Shown one piece after another: positions 27,461 to 36,120 of a DNA stretch of 53,063 bases; position 1 is the first letter of the stretch; each line of letters begins with the position of its first letter. A program made the position numbers and the translations under genes. The stretch lies in assembly GCA_022447855.1 (NCBI GenBank), contig JAKUTX010000010.1, positions 1 through 53,063 on the forward strand, given 5' to 3'. The notes below the pieces were generated by a model. The model was given only the letters and a program-made list of their open reading frames with translations, ran no database searches and had not been told where the DNA came from. The stretch comes from UBA6927 sp022447855. Its GTDB lineage: Bacteria > Chloroflexota > Dehalococcoidia > Lucifugimonadales > UBA6927.

Positions 27461-28506
27461 TATACTGGACTCCCTTCGGCGTCATGATAGAGGAAACAAC
27501 TTACCTCATGCAGAGTTTTACTTTCCACAGAAGCGAGCTGTGGCTCAGCAACGTTACAAACTCCTTCTTTAAAGTCAGAGCAACGTGTATTAAATGGACA
27601 TCCTGGAGGTCTATCATAAGGATGAGGAACCGAACCTTCAATCGTCGATAATCGAGTTCCCGTATCACCTCTCAAGCGAGGAATTGACTCCAACAATGCC
27701 TTCGTATATGGATGTTTAGGAGAATGGAAAATTTCATCCACAGATCCTCTTTCTACCACTCTACCCAAGTACATTACAACCACTTCTTCACACATATCTG
27801 CAATTACGCCCAAATCGTGTGTAATCATCATGATTCCCATACCATATTGCTCTTGCAATCCACGCATCAAATCAAGAATCTGAGCTTGAGTGGTTACATC
27901 AAGTGCAGTAGTTGGTTCATCCGCTATAACTAATCGAGGCACATTAGCAAGAGCCATTGCAATCATTGCACGCTGTCTCAAGCCACCGCTTAACTCAAAT
28001 GAATATTGATTAACCCTTTGTTCAGCCAAAGGAATACCCACCTGGTTCAACATGTCAATAGCAATATCCTTAGCCTCGGACTTAGAAACATCCCTATGTA
28101 GTCGTACCGCTTCCATCAATTGATTACCAATTGTATGCACCGGACTAAAAGACGTCATTGGCTCCTGAAAGATATATGAGATCTCAGAACCTCGAATAGA
28201 ACGAAATTCCTTACTGTCAGGATCTAAAGCAGCTAAATCAATCGGCTCAGCTTCAACACCATCTTTAGCTTCGGGATAATATAAAATTTCTCCGCTAACT
28301 ATGTGACCCGGATCATCTATAATCCCAAGAATCGATCTGGCTGTAACACTCTTACCACAACCCGATTCCCCCACAATACCAATGGTCTTACCAGCTGGAA
28401 CTTCAAAAGAAGCTCCATCAACAGCAACAACATTACCCTCCTCAAGAGGAAAGTGAGTAGCAAGATTTTTAACGGTCAAAATTGCATTATTAGTTTCAGT
28501 AGTCAT
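27460..28506 (-). CDS. oppD: Peptide-type ABC importer ATPase, OppD-like
   Basis: Walker A is GESGCGKS (46-53), Q-loop YIFQEPMTSFSPVHTIGNQ, signature LSGGLRQRAMIAMAL and Walker B LVIADEPTTALDVT. The oligo_HPY tail has GCPFNTRCSDFKEGVC. GAGATAAAT precedes the ATG. The gene is 9 bp after oppC and overlaps oppF by one base, so all are one transcript. It has a 15-20 residue insert after Walker A (YYPEAKDGVEAEPIDL), as does the orphan paralogue at 4736. Confidence 0.94.
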   Translation of the reverse strand: MTTETNNAILTVKNLATHFPLEEGNVVAVDGASFEVPAGKTIGIVGESGCGKSVTARSILGIIDDPGHIVSGEILYYPEAKDGVEAEPIDLAALDPDSKEFRSIRGSEISYIFQEPMTSFSPVHTIGNQLMEAVRLHRDVSKSEAKDIAIDMLNQVGIPLAEQRVNQYSFELSGGLRQRAMIAMALANVPRLVIADEPTTALDVTTQAQILDLMRGLQEQYGMGIMMITHDLGVIADMCEEVVVMYLGRVVERGSVDEIFHSPKHPYTKALLESIPRLRGDTGTRLSTIEGSVPHPYDRPPGCPFNTRCSDFKEGVCNVAEPQLASVESKTLHEVSCFLYHDAEGSPV

Positions 28507-28515
28507 ATTTATCTC

Positions 28516-29721
28516 CTAGCCGTATGGGTCGGCAGCATCTCGCAAACCATCACCAAGAAAATTAAACGCCAGAACCGCAACAATCACAGCGACTCCAGGC
28601 AATAACATCCAAGGCCTAGTCGCAACTGACGTAATATTCTGTGCCTGATAAAGTAGCGTACCCCAACTGATTCCTGGCTCACGCATACCCAAACCGAGAT
28701 AACTTAGTGAGGTCTCGGCAATGATAATAAATGGAATTGAAAGAGTCACAGCCGCAATAATATGACTGGAAAATGAAGGAACCATATGCCTGAGGATAAT
28801 CCTCATGCGACCAGCGCCAGCCAACTCGGCCGCCATTACAAAATCTTCCTCACGGAGTGACAAGAATCTTCCACGAACTTCCCTACAAAGAGTAGTCCAA
28901 CCTAACAAGGATATTATAACCGTTACAGCGAAGTACATCTTTACAACAGACCAGTCACGTGGGACAGCTGCTGCTAATCCCATCCATAGAGGAATCGTTG
29001 GAACGGATCTTAAAACCTCTACAATTCTCTGGATTATATTGTCTGTCCAACCTCCATAGAATCCGGAAATACCACCCAAAACCACTCCTAGGATGATGCT
29101 TATTGCCACCGCTATAAGACCAATACTCATAGAAACCCTTGTGGCAAGCATTAATCGAGACCATAAGTCTCTACCAAGTTCATCAGTTCCAATCCAATAC
29201 ATAACAGGTGAATCAGAATAAGCCTCATCAGGAGTTAGATAGTGCCTGGTAGTTGGAATAAACCCTAAAAAGTTATATTCATATCCCCAATAATCTCCTG
29301 CAACATAGCCTTCTGGCTGTGGAGTTTGTCCAAACCAATTGAGACGGATTTTAACAGACTCGTCTTTGGTATAAACGCGCAAAAAATTCGTAGCTATACT
29401 ACGTTCGGACGATATAGGGTGAACATATGGATCAAATTTCAACCCATCAAACCACTGAACCTGCTGAATAGGTATCTCCGCAATATCAGCATCAGCCCAC
29501 AAAGGATGGGTATAAGCAAAAAACTCTGCGAAAGCCGAAATAAAGTAAAATCCAGCAAGTATAATAAGCGAAGCCATGGCAAGCTTGTGGCGTCTTAATC
29601 TCCACCACATCAGCTGCCATTGAGAAGCAATATATACATTACTATCATCGCGGCGATTGCTAAGCGATTCTTCGATTTGTTCAGATAATTCTTGTGTTTG
29701 TTCTTGTGTTTGTTCTGCCAT
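28516..29721 (-). CDS. oppC: Peptide-type ABC importer permease, OppC-like, with enlarged periplasmic loop
   Basis: BPD_transp_1 permease. The EAA motif ELAGAGRMRIILRHMVPSF and the diagnostic GTDELGRDLWSRLMLATRVS are present, and the N-terminal OppC_N segment starts at WRLRRHKLAMASL. It is 401 residues against about 300 in typical OppC. A 45-residue acidic, Gln-rich cytoplasmic tail precedes segment 1, and an extra loop of about 110 residues lies between segment 1 and GTDELGRD. That loop should face outside, near the binding protein. The tail is encoded by a 12-bp tandem duplication (TTCTTGTGTTTG, plus-strand view) near 29688-29713. The gene starts 1 bp after oppB. Confidence 0.93.
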   Translation of the reverse strand: MAEQTQEQTQELSEQIEESLSNRRDDSNVYIASQWQLMWWRLRRHKLAMASLIILAGFYFISAFAEFFAYTHPLWADADIAEIPIQQVQWFDGLKFDPYVHPISSERSIATNFLRVYTKDESVKIRLNWFGQTPQPEGYVAGDYWGYEYNFLGFIPTTRHYLTPDEAYSDSPVMYWIGTDELGRDLWSRLMLATRVSMSIGLIAVAISIILGVVLGGISGFYGGWTDNIIQRIVEVLRSVPTIPLWMGLAAAVPRDWSVVKMYFAVTVIISLLGWTTLCREVRGRFLSLREEDFVMAAELAGAGRMRIILRHMVPSFSSHIIAAVTLSIPFIIIAETSLSYLGLGMREPGISWGTLLYQAQNITSVATRPWMLLPGVAVIVAVLAFNFLGDGLRDAADPYG

Positions 29722-29722
29722 C

Positions 29723-30718
29723 TTAAGTCTGCTCCACTCTGATACGTGGATCTATCCACGCCAACAATAGGTCAGATGCAAATGTGCCGACCACGGTCAT
29801 TATTCCGATTAACATTACTATAGTACCTGCAAGGAACATATCCTGGGCAAGCAAAGCTTTAAGGAGCAGTGGTCCCATCGTGGGTAGATTCATTACCACT
29901 TCAACGATGATACTTCCAGAAACCAACGTAGGCAGCAAATAACCAATCGTACTGACTAAAGGATTCATAGCTACACGAACTGGATACTTCATAATCATAC
30001 CCCATTCGCTCATCCCCTTAGCCCTAGCTGTAACAACATAAGGTTTTCGAATTTCATCTAAAAGATTTGCTCTTAGTACTCGAATAAGCTGAGCAGTTCC
30101 AGCAATTGCAACAATGAGTGCAGGAACCCACAGGTGAGATAACATGTTCAAAATCTTGGCTTGAGTCCAGCCAGTATCCGCGTATTCAGCCGCGAACAAT
30201 CCTCCTATAGGAACAGGCAAAGCCCAAACAGCCTTGAAATAGTACATCATAACCAAGGCTAACAAAAACGGCGGGACCGCCAATCCCATAAATCCTAATG
30301 TTGACGCAAGATAGTCACCAACTGAATATTGCCTCATCGCAGAATATATTCCAATAGGCACTGCCAGTAACCAAGTGAAAACCACAGCAGTAGCAGTAAG
30401 CGCAAGCGTAAGCCATATGCGATCACCTATAACTTCAAACGCCGGCTTTCTATATTCAAAAGCATAGCCGCCATTCCCTGCCACCACCTGTCCAATCCAT
30501 CGAATATACTGAACGGGGATAGGCTTTTCCAATCCATATTGCATTCTCAGTGTCTCTGCGGCCTCCTGGCCAATTGGACCACCATTAGTTTCTAACTCAA
30601 TGATATAAAAATCAATATAATCCCCTTTTGGGAGCTGAATTATAAAGAAAGAAATTACAGATATAGCCCAGACAACAAGAAGCGCAAATAAAAATCTACG
30701 TATAATATAACCAACCAT
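29723..30718 (-). CDS. oppB: Peptide-type ABC importer permease, OppB-like
   Basis: A 331-residue BPD_transp_1 permease. The N-terminal segment MVGYIIRRFLFALLVVWAIS and LRMQYGLEKPIPVQYIRWI are typical of OppB/DppB. The EAA loop reads VVTARAKGMSEWGMIMKYPV and the C-terminal IVMLIGIMTVVGTFASDLLLAWIDPRIR closes the domain. Six membrane segments are visible. It forms the channel with OppC. The gene follows the alcohol dehydrogenase gene by 41 bp. Confidence 0.94.
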   Translation of the reverse strand: MVGYIIRRFLFALLVVWAISVISFFIIQLPKGDYIDFYIIELETNGGPIGQEAAETLRMQYGLEKPIPVQYIRWIGQVVAGNGGYAFEYRKPAFEVIGDRIWLTLALTATAVVFTWLLAVPIGIYSAMRQYSVGDYLASTLGFMGLAVPPFLLALVMMYYFKAVWALPVPIGGLFAAEYADTGWTQAKILNMLSHLWVPALIVAIAGTAQLIRVLRANLLDEIRKPYVVTARAKGMSEWGMIMKYPVRVAMNPLVSTIGYLLPTLVSGSIIVEVVMNLPTMGPLLLKALLAQDMFLAGTIVMLIGIMTVVGTFASDLLLAWIDPRIRVEQT

Positions 30719-30759
30719 TGATATGCCTCATCGCTAGATTAAGTTAGGAGCATCATACC

Positions 30760-31956
30760 CTAAAATGCTGCTTGCATCAATCCCAAAATCTCGTCTCTAG
30801 ACTTAAATCCTTTTGGTGAAAGAATTGACCTGGGAGTATGTTGATCCCAAATACGATCAGCTGCAGTATTTAAATGATCTTGAGTCGCACCATAATCACT
30901 CAATTTATTGACTACTTCAATATCTTCCATCAAGTCAATTACTGATTGCAAGCCTAATTCAGCAGATTCTCTTTGAGACAATCCTTTAGTATCCTCGCCC
31001 ATTACTTTTGCAACTTTAGCCATTTTCGAGACAGAAGCAGGCAAATTAAATTCTACGAAATGAGGCAACATGATTCCTAGAGCTCTACCATGTGACAAAC
31101 CAACCACATCTCCTAAAACCTCAGAAAAAGAGTGATTGTGAATTAACCCCGCATTGCCAAATGCTATTCCGACAGTAGTTGCAGCCCACATCATTGCAGA
31201 ACGTGCTTCAATATCTGAACCATTCCCATAAGCTTTGGGCAAAAATTCCTTGATCACAGCAAGAGATTCATACGCTAATAATTCTGAAATGGGTTTAAAC
31301 TTGGTAACTAAAATACATTCAAGCCCTTGAGAAAATGCATCAGTACCGGTATCTGCAGTAACGTGAGCGGGCATTGAAAGACTTAACTCAGGATCACAAA
31401 GTGCTACAGAAGGTTTCAACAAAGGAGAACCTGCCCATCCTTTGATACCAGTCTTAGGGTCTCTAACTCCCGACCCTCCTGTCATTTCACTGCCTGTACC
31501 ACTAGTCGTTGGAACTGCAATAATTTCAGAACCAATCCTAGTAATCGGTTTTGCTGCAGTCCAATTAGATCCTGTTCTTTGTGCTTGGAATTCAGTAATT
31601 TCCCCATCATTTCCAAGCAAAATAGAAATCGCTTTAGAGCTATCAATCGAGCTACCACCACCGATTGCAATCAACAAATCACATTGATTCTCTCGATACA
31701 TTTCTACTGCTGAATTAACCGATGCAACAGTTGGCTCAGTTGTAATATCAGAAAAAATTGTAGTGGATAATCCAGCTTTCTTTAATGAATCTTCTGCGCT
31801 AGAAGTGAGGCCCACTTTATGCAAAACAGGATCAGTAACAATCATTGGAGATTTACTCCCCATAGATGAAGCTATTTCACCAATTCGATTAATTGTACCA
31901 ACCCCAAAGACCAATTGTTTGGGACCTGCAAAGTCAAAAGAAGAATTCCAATTCAT
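30760..31956 (-). CDS. Iron-containing alcohol dehydrogenase family protein
   Basis: DHQ/Fe-ADH fold. NAD-binding is at GGGSSIDSSKAIS (99-111) and PTTSGTGSEMT (149-159). By comparison with FucO (Asp196, His200, His263, His277), the metal-ligand positions are Asp206, Gln210, His275 and His289, so one His ligand is replaced by Gln (DAFSQGLE instead of DALTHAIE). Family members reduce aldehydes or oxidise alcohols with NAD(P). GAGGTGGG precedes the ATG. It lies inside the opp operon between the binding protein and the permeases, suggesting that the imported compound, or its product, is an alcohol or aldehyde. Substrate unknown. Confidence 0.88.
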   Translation of the reverse strand: MNWNSSFDFAGPKQLVFGVGTINRIGEIASSMGSKSPMIVTDPVLHKVGLTSSAEDSLKKAGLSTTIFSDITTEPTVASVNSAVEMYRENQCDLLIAIGGGSSIDSSKAISILLGNDGEITEFQAQRTGSNWTAAKPITRIGSEIIAVPTTSGTGSEMTGGSGVRDPKTGIKGWAGSPLLKPSVALCDPELSLSMPAHVTADTGTDAFSQGLECILVTKFKPISELLAYESLAVIKEFLPKAYGNGSDIEARSAMMWAATTVGIAFGNAGLIHNHSFSEVLGDVVGLSHGRALGIMLPHFVEFNLPASVSKMAKVAKVMGEDTKGLSQRESAELGLQSVIDLMEDIEVVNKLSDYGATQDHLNTAADRIWDQHTPRSILSPKGFKSRDEILGLMQAAF

Positions 31957-31995
31957 TTTCCCACCTCAATATGAAAATTAGTTTTAAAAACTAAT

Positions 31996-32020
31996 GCCTG
32001 AGCAGAAAATCAGCTCAGGC
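31996..32020 (-). terminator. Hairpin after oppA with T-run
   Basis: GCCTGAGC and GCTCAGGC form a perfect 8-bp stem with a 9-nt loop. On the minus strand the sequence ATTAGTTTTT follows. It lies between the oppA stop and the dehydrogenase gene, so it probably limits read-through and makes oppA the most abundant product of the operon. Confidence 0.65.
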
Positions 32021-32057
32021 ACCAGTAATGTCTAAATAAAGGGCCGCTTTATTTAAT

Positions 32058-32091
32058 CTCTTGGCTCCCCCGACTAAAGAAGAGCCAAGAG
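32058..32091. terminator. Second hairpin in the oppA-dehydrogenase gap
   Basis: CTCTTGGCTC (32058-32067) and GAGCCAAGAG (32082-32091) are perfect 10-bp arms with a 14-nt loop, 25 bp after the oppA stop. No T-run follows on the minus strand, so it may be a 3' stabilising stem for oppA mRNA or a partner of the next hairpin. Confidence 0.55.
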
Positions 32092-32115
32092 TTTAGTTTG
32101 TTTGGTTATAAGAAC

Positions 32116-34497
32116 TTACTTTTTGAAGTTCCTATAGAAGAAGGTCTGTGGCCTTGCAAGTCCGTAGAACTTGGCATCAGGACCGATGTGAACACGGCCA
32201 GGAATGTTTCCGAGGTTGTTATTCACAACCGCAACACCCCAGTTAGCTGCGCTCAAACCACAGGTGGAGATAACGTGAACTCCCTCTGCGGACTTGGCCC
32301 AAATGTCTTTACCGTTCTGCTTGTTCTCCAAAGAACCATATCCTGAGCGATAGAGATCATAAATCTCTCTCACATAGGTTAGGTCCTTATGAGGATCACC
32401 ACTTACGTCAGGACCAGGCTCGACACCAGCGGTACCATTACTTCCATACCACTGACCGAAACGAGGACCCATTGTGGAGGCACCATTATAGTAACCAACC
32501 ACGTGCCATGATGCAGTAAACATGTTGTCAGAACCGTCGTTGTTCCAAGCCCAAAGATGATAATCATTGGATCGGGTGTAGTCACCTGCGCGGGAGCGCT
32601 CGACTAACTGAACGACAACTCGGACACCAATATTCTTCCAATGGTTGTCAACAACCTGCATACCACGCTGGAATGCAAAGTGCTGGCCAGGAAGAACGAT
32701 TACGTTAAGAACAAGAGGATCTCCGGTAACAGGATGGTTTCTAACGCCATCCACCATTGGAATTCCAAGCTCTTGACCATCAACATTTACGGTGACTTCG
32801 TCTAGCAACTTATTAGCAGCAGCATAGTCTGCAGCCTCTGGAGACCAGAGGTTTTCATAGTTAATGCTAGCATTAGCGCCTACACCGGCAGGGTTATCTA
32901 CATCAGAGAAAACCTCTTTTGGTGCATTCTCGTCACCAGGATAGTACTGGTTATATCCTGGAGGTACAACAGAACCACAACGGCCTGCTTCACCTAACCA
33001 GAAAATTTCATTTAGCTCTTGACGTTCAATGGACAAAGATAATGCACGACGGAAACGAATATCACGCATAATGTCGCCAATTACCTGGTCTCCAGGACAG
33101 TCCTCACAATTTGGATGAGCATATGTCAAGTTGACCTTAATGATGAAGTCAGAACCAAAGTCTGTTGGATAGAGTCTAACGTGGTAGTTACCAGCTTCGG
33201 AGTTCTCCAGCAATGCTGGGATTGACTCCATAAGCATCTGAGATCCCTGGAAGTCATACTCACCTGCAACTGCACGTGCGCCGTGAATTTCAAGAGACTC
33301 ATACTGCTGAAGGATAACCTTCGAAATGTATGGTAACTGGTTACCAGCGTCATCAACCCATACAGAGTAAGGGTTACGCTCTAATACCCAGAATGGAGGG
33401 TCAGTGTAAGGCTTGGTAGTAATCCAAGGTGTAAGGGAAGGAAGATCAGGGTTTCCACCCCAAGCTGCTTTCGCCTTCAAATGGTTTACCCAAGTCTCAT
33501 AACCTTCGTCCTGAGCATTTTTGTCAGCGTCAGGGTTGAAGTCAATATGGTAGTTCTCTAGGTAATGACCTGGAGCCCATGTTGCATTCAAGTTTCGTCC
33601 CTGGTGTGCTAACGAGCCAATCTCTGTTGGACCTGCGATTAGATCTCCCCAAAGAGGGAATGGATCTTCCCACTCAAACACAACGGTCTGAGCGTCAGGT
33701 GCAGAAATATGACCGAACTTTCCATTAACTGCGAATCTTACTGGCTTACCAGGAAGAAGTTCGTCGTTTTTGAAAGCATTTTCGAACCACCAGATGAAGT
33801 CTCCAGAGTCAAATGGATCGCCATCAGACCACTTGTGGCCTTCGCGAAGATCAAATGTCCACTTTCGGAAATCATTCTCAGTAGTCCATGACTGTGCGAA
33901 GTTAACTTCAAGTCTCTGACCTGGAACGTCATTAGCGTCCAAATAGAGAAGTGTGTCAATTCCGGAACAGCAAACTAGTGCGAGCCAGTAGTCTGCAGGA
34001 CCATTAAATCCGCGTCTCCAGTTACCACCGTAAGCACCAGTCTCTTCGACAGGCTTAATTACGATAGGCTCAGAACCCACACGCTCTGCCACAGGTGGCA
34101 GGTCGCCGGATTCAACTTTAAGAGCGAATTCTGGGGACTCACCAGTGACTGAACCTGCCCATGTAAGGTCTTTACCACTGTTAACTCCACCAACGATCTC
34201 TGGACCGCCGAACTCTCCGACCAAGCTGCCCAAACCGCTAGCTTCTTGAGCTGCTGCTGGAGCTTCTTTTGAAGCTGCAGCTGGAGCTGCTTTAGCTGCA
34301 GGTGCTGCTGCTTTCGCTGCAGGTGCTGCTTTAGTCTCTGTTGATTTGGCGGTGTCAGAAGATGCGGCAGCGGCAGCTGGAGCTGCATCACTACTGTCAT
34401 CAGCGTCATCATCGCTACTACACGCAAAAGCTGCGATCATAGCGATTATGACCAAAACACCCACCAAGTAGATAGGTTTTAGTCGATTAGGCCACAT
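32116..34497 (-). CDS. oppA: Peptide-type ABC importer substrate-binding lipoprotein (family 5)
   Basis: A 793-residue extracellular solute-binding protein. The signal segment ends in AAFAC, with Cys26 the likely lipidated residue (a loose lipobox). Residues 30-90 are an Asp-rich then Ala/Lys/Pro linker (AAPAAKAAAPAAKAAPAAA). The SBP_bac_5 domain starts near 150: KWTFDLREGHKWSDGDPFDSGDF is the family signature region, then DIRFRRALSLSIERQELNEI. At 793 residues it is longer than typical OppA (about 540). GGAGGAAT precedes the ATG. A strong promoter and two 3' hairpins suggest high expression. Ligand is unknown: peptide, opine and sugar binders occur in the family. Confidence 0.93.
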   Translation of the reverse strand: MWPNRLKPIYLVGVLVIIAMIAAFACSSDDDADDSSDAAPAAAAASSDTAKSTETKAAPAAKAAAPAAKAAPAAASKEAPAAAQEASGLGSLVGEFGGPEIVGGVNSGKDLTWAGSVTGESPEFALKVESGDLPPVAERVGSEPIVIKPVEETGAYGGNWRRGFNGPADYWLALVCCSGIDTLLYLDANDVPGQRLEVNFAQSWTTENDFRKWTFDLREGHKWSDGDPFDSGDFIWWFENAFKNDELLPGKPVRFAVNGKFGHISAPDAQTVVFEWEDPFPLWGDLIAGPTEIGSLAHQGRNLNATWAPGHYLENYHIDFNPDADKNAQDEGYETWVNHLKAKAAWGGNPDLPSLTPWITTKPYTDPPFWVLERNPYSVWVDDAGNQLPYISKVILQQYESLEIHGARAVAGEYDFQGSQMLMESIPALLENSEAGNYHVRLYPTDFGSDFIIKVNLTYAHPNCEDCPGDQVIGDIMRDIRFRRALSLSIERQELNEIFWLGEAGRCGSVVPPGYNQYYPGDENAPKEVFSDVDNPAGVGANASINYENLWSPEAADYAAANKLLDEVTVNVDGQELGIPMVDGVRNHPVTGDPLVLNVIVLPGQHFAFQRGMQVVDNHWKNIGVRVVVQLVERSRAGDYTRSNDYHLWAWNNDGSDNMFTASWHVVGYYNGASTMGPRFGQWYGSNGTAGVEPGPDVSGDPHKDLTYVREIYDLYRSGYGSLENKQNGKDIWAKSAEGVHVISTCGLSAANWGVAVVNNNLGNIPGRVHIGPDAKFYGLARPQTFFYRNFKK

Positions 34498-34573
34498 AAA
34501 GTATTCCTCCTTGAATCCAATTTATTGCTAAAAAGCGGCCAAACCTCAAAAAAATTGAGGTAGTCAAGGGGAA

Positions 34574-34602
34574 AATATAATCGCTATACGCCCGGATGTC
34601 AA
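34574..34602 (-). promoter_or_regulatory. Predicted strong promoter of the opp operon
   Basis: On the minus strand TTGACA (34602-34597) is separated by 17 nt from TATATT (34579-34574). Both match the sigma-70 consensus well (6/6 and 5/6). The leader to the oppA ATG is about 70 nt. Confidence 0.75.
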
Positions 34603-34751
34603 GTACAAACTGTAAAATAGCGACATTATATATATATGGATTTTCCTTTGGTAATTTTTAATAGTTCAGTTAATAAGACTAATACCTTAAGGAATCATAG
34701 TACATACACTATTTTTTAAAAAAACCAACTTTATATAAAAATATCTATTTA

Positions 34752-34780
34752 TTGCATTACTCCTTTTTGCTGTGTAAACT
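34752..34780 (+). promoter_or_regulatory. Predicted promoter of the CoA-transferase cluster
   Basis: TTGCAT (34752-34757) and TAAACT (34775-34780) are 17 nt apart, each 4 of 6 to consensus. The repeated TCGCAAAT lies at the predicted start site. Confidence 0.45.
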
Positions 34781-34850
34781 TTTCGCAAATATTTGGATCG
34801 CAAATTAGTTAGTTATTTATATGGTCCAATTTCTATTATTTGAGGTAGGT

Positions 34851-36092
34851 ATGGTGCAAGAAACACACAACTCATCCAAAAAAGCCCTAGGTCATTTGCG
34901 GGTAATTGAAATCGGCGAAGAAATAGGTGAATTCTGTTGTAAGACATTCGCAGATATGGGTGCGGATGTAATCCGTATAGAGCCACCAGGTGGAGCCCAA
35001 ACTAGAGATATAGGACCATTCTACAAAAACGAACGGAACCCTGAACGAAGTCTCCATTTCTGGAGCTACAATCTTAACAAACGAAGCATTACGATCGATT
35101 TAGAATCTAACGAAGGTCAGTTACTGCTCAAAAAACTCGTTAAAGAGTCTGACATTTTAGTCGAATCAACTCCAGCAAACTGGATGCAGGAGCGGAATTT
35201 AGACTACACAACTTTAAGTAAAGTAAACCCAAAACTAATTTTTGTTTCTATAAGTCCCTTTGGGCGTGTCGGGCCGCACTCGCAAATGCACGGCGGTGAG
35301 CTAGTAGCGTGGGCCTCCAGCGGATACATGTACACTACTGGATGGAAATGGCAAAAACCTACCCACCCATGGGGTCGCCAAGCATCTCATGCAGCAGGGC
35401 TTTTTGCCGTTACTGGAGCTATGGCTGCAATCTTCGAAAGAAGGCGTACAGGACTTGGTAAACAAATAGACGTCTCAATGCAAAAATCTGTCGCATCTAC
35501 TGTGGAACAAAATGTTCCTTTCTATATTGGAGATGGAGTGGTATCAGGTAGAAGAGAAAATGACCATGTTAATGGATTCGGTGGAAGTAAATTAATAGAA
35601 TGCAAAGATGGTTGGGTTCATATGAATATTGGATGGCGAAACGGCCATAATGAAATCGTAGAGTGGATGAAAGAAGAAGGGATGGCTGAAGATTTAATAG
35701 ATGAAAAATGGCACGACAGCAAATTCCACCGTGAAAACTTTCCACACGTATTAGAGACCATTACAAAATGGGCGAAATTAAAGACTAAAGCTGAGTTTTT
35801 TCACCAAGGTCAGGAAAGAGGTCTAGAATGCGGTCCAGTAAATTCAGTTGCTGAGGCATTAAATGATCCTCAAATGCAAAGCAGGGAATTTTGGGTTGAA
35901 GTAGAACATCCTGAAATTTCCGATGGTGAAAAATTTACTTACCCAGGTGCTCCATGTATTTTGTCTGAGACACCGTGGGCTGCAAGAAGAAGAGCTCCGT
36001 TAATCGGAGAAGATAATGAAAATGTTTTTCAAGATCTTCTGGGTTTATCTTCCAAAGATCAAGATGAACTAAAGAAAAAAAATATTATTTAA
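34851..36092 (+). CDS. CaiB/BaiF (family III) CoA-transferase-like protein lacking the catalytic Asp
   Basis: A 413-residue family III CoA-transferase fold: LRVIEIGEEIGEFCCKTFADMGADVIRIEPP at the N-terminus (central FADMGADVIRIEPP) and FVSISPFGRVGP near 131-142. The family transfers CoA between carboxylates through an Asp-anhydride, Asp169 in formyl-CoA transferase. Here the equivalent position, in GRQASHAAGL, is Ser179, so the subunit is probably not catalytic alone. The gene directly after it encodes a homologue with the Asp. I chose ATG 34851, preceded by GAGG with 5 nt spacing, over ATG 34821, which has no ribosome site. Confidence 0.88.
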   Translation: MVQETHNSSKKALGHLRVIEIGEEIGEFCCKTFADMGADVIRIEPPGGAQTRDIGPFYKNERNPERSLHFWSYNLNKRSITIDLESNEGQLLLKKLVKESDILVESTPANWMQERNLDYTTLSKVNPKLIFVSISPFGRVGPHSQMHGGELVAWASSGYMYTTGWKWQKPTHPWGRQASHAAGLFAVTGAMAAIFERRRTGLGKQIDVSMQKSVASTVEQNVPFYIGDGVVSGRRENDHVNGFGGSKLIECKDGWVHMNIGWRNGHNEIVEWMKEEGMAEDLIDEKWHDSKFHRENFPHVLETITKWAKLKTKAEFFHQGQERGLECGPVNSVAEALNDPQMQSREFWVEVEHPEISDGEKFTYPGAPCILSETPWAARRRAPLIGEDNENVFQDLLGLSSKDQDELKKKNII

Positions 36093-36120
36093 TCTCTATT
36101 TTCAAAGAAAGGGTAATCAA

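Larger units (their letters stand above)
34498..34850. other. Divergent intergenic region between oppA and the CoA-transferase cluster
   Basis: These 353 bases hold no gene I can support. They contain two outward promoters (next entries), a small CCTCAA/TTGAGG hairpin (34544-34560) in the oppA leader, an AT-rich middle part (34620-34740), and a direct repeat TCGCAAAT (34783-34790 and 34798-34805). The repeat lies just downstream of the plus-strand -10 and could be an operator. Confidence 0.6.

Noticed and set aside
30760..31956. Loss of two metal-binding His in the Fe-ADH
   Set aside because: A first alignment paired Glu279 with a ligand; aligning with FucO spacing shows that position is not a ligand, so only the Gln210 change stands.
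34059..34427. 122-residue frame rich in Gln/Leu inside oppA
   Set aside because: It is the same strand in another frame across the repetitive Ala linker; the repeat composition creates the open frame.
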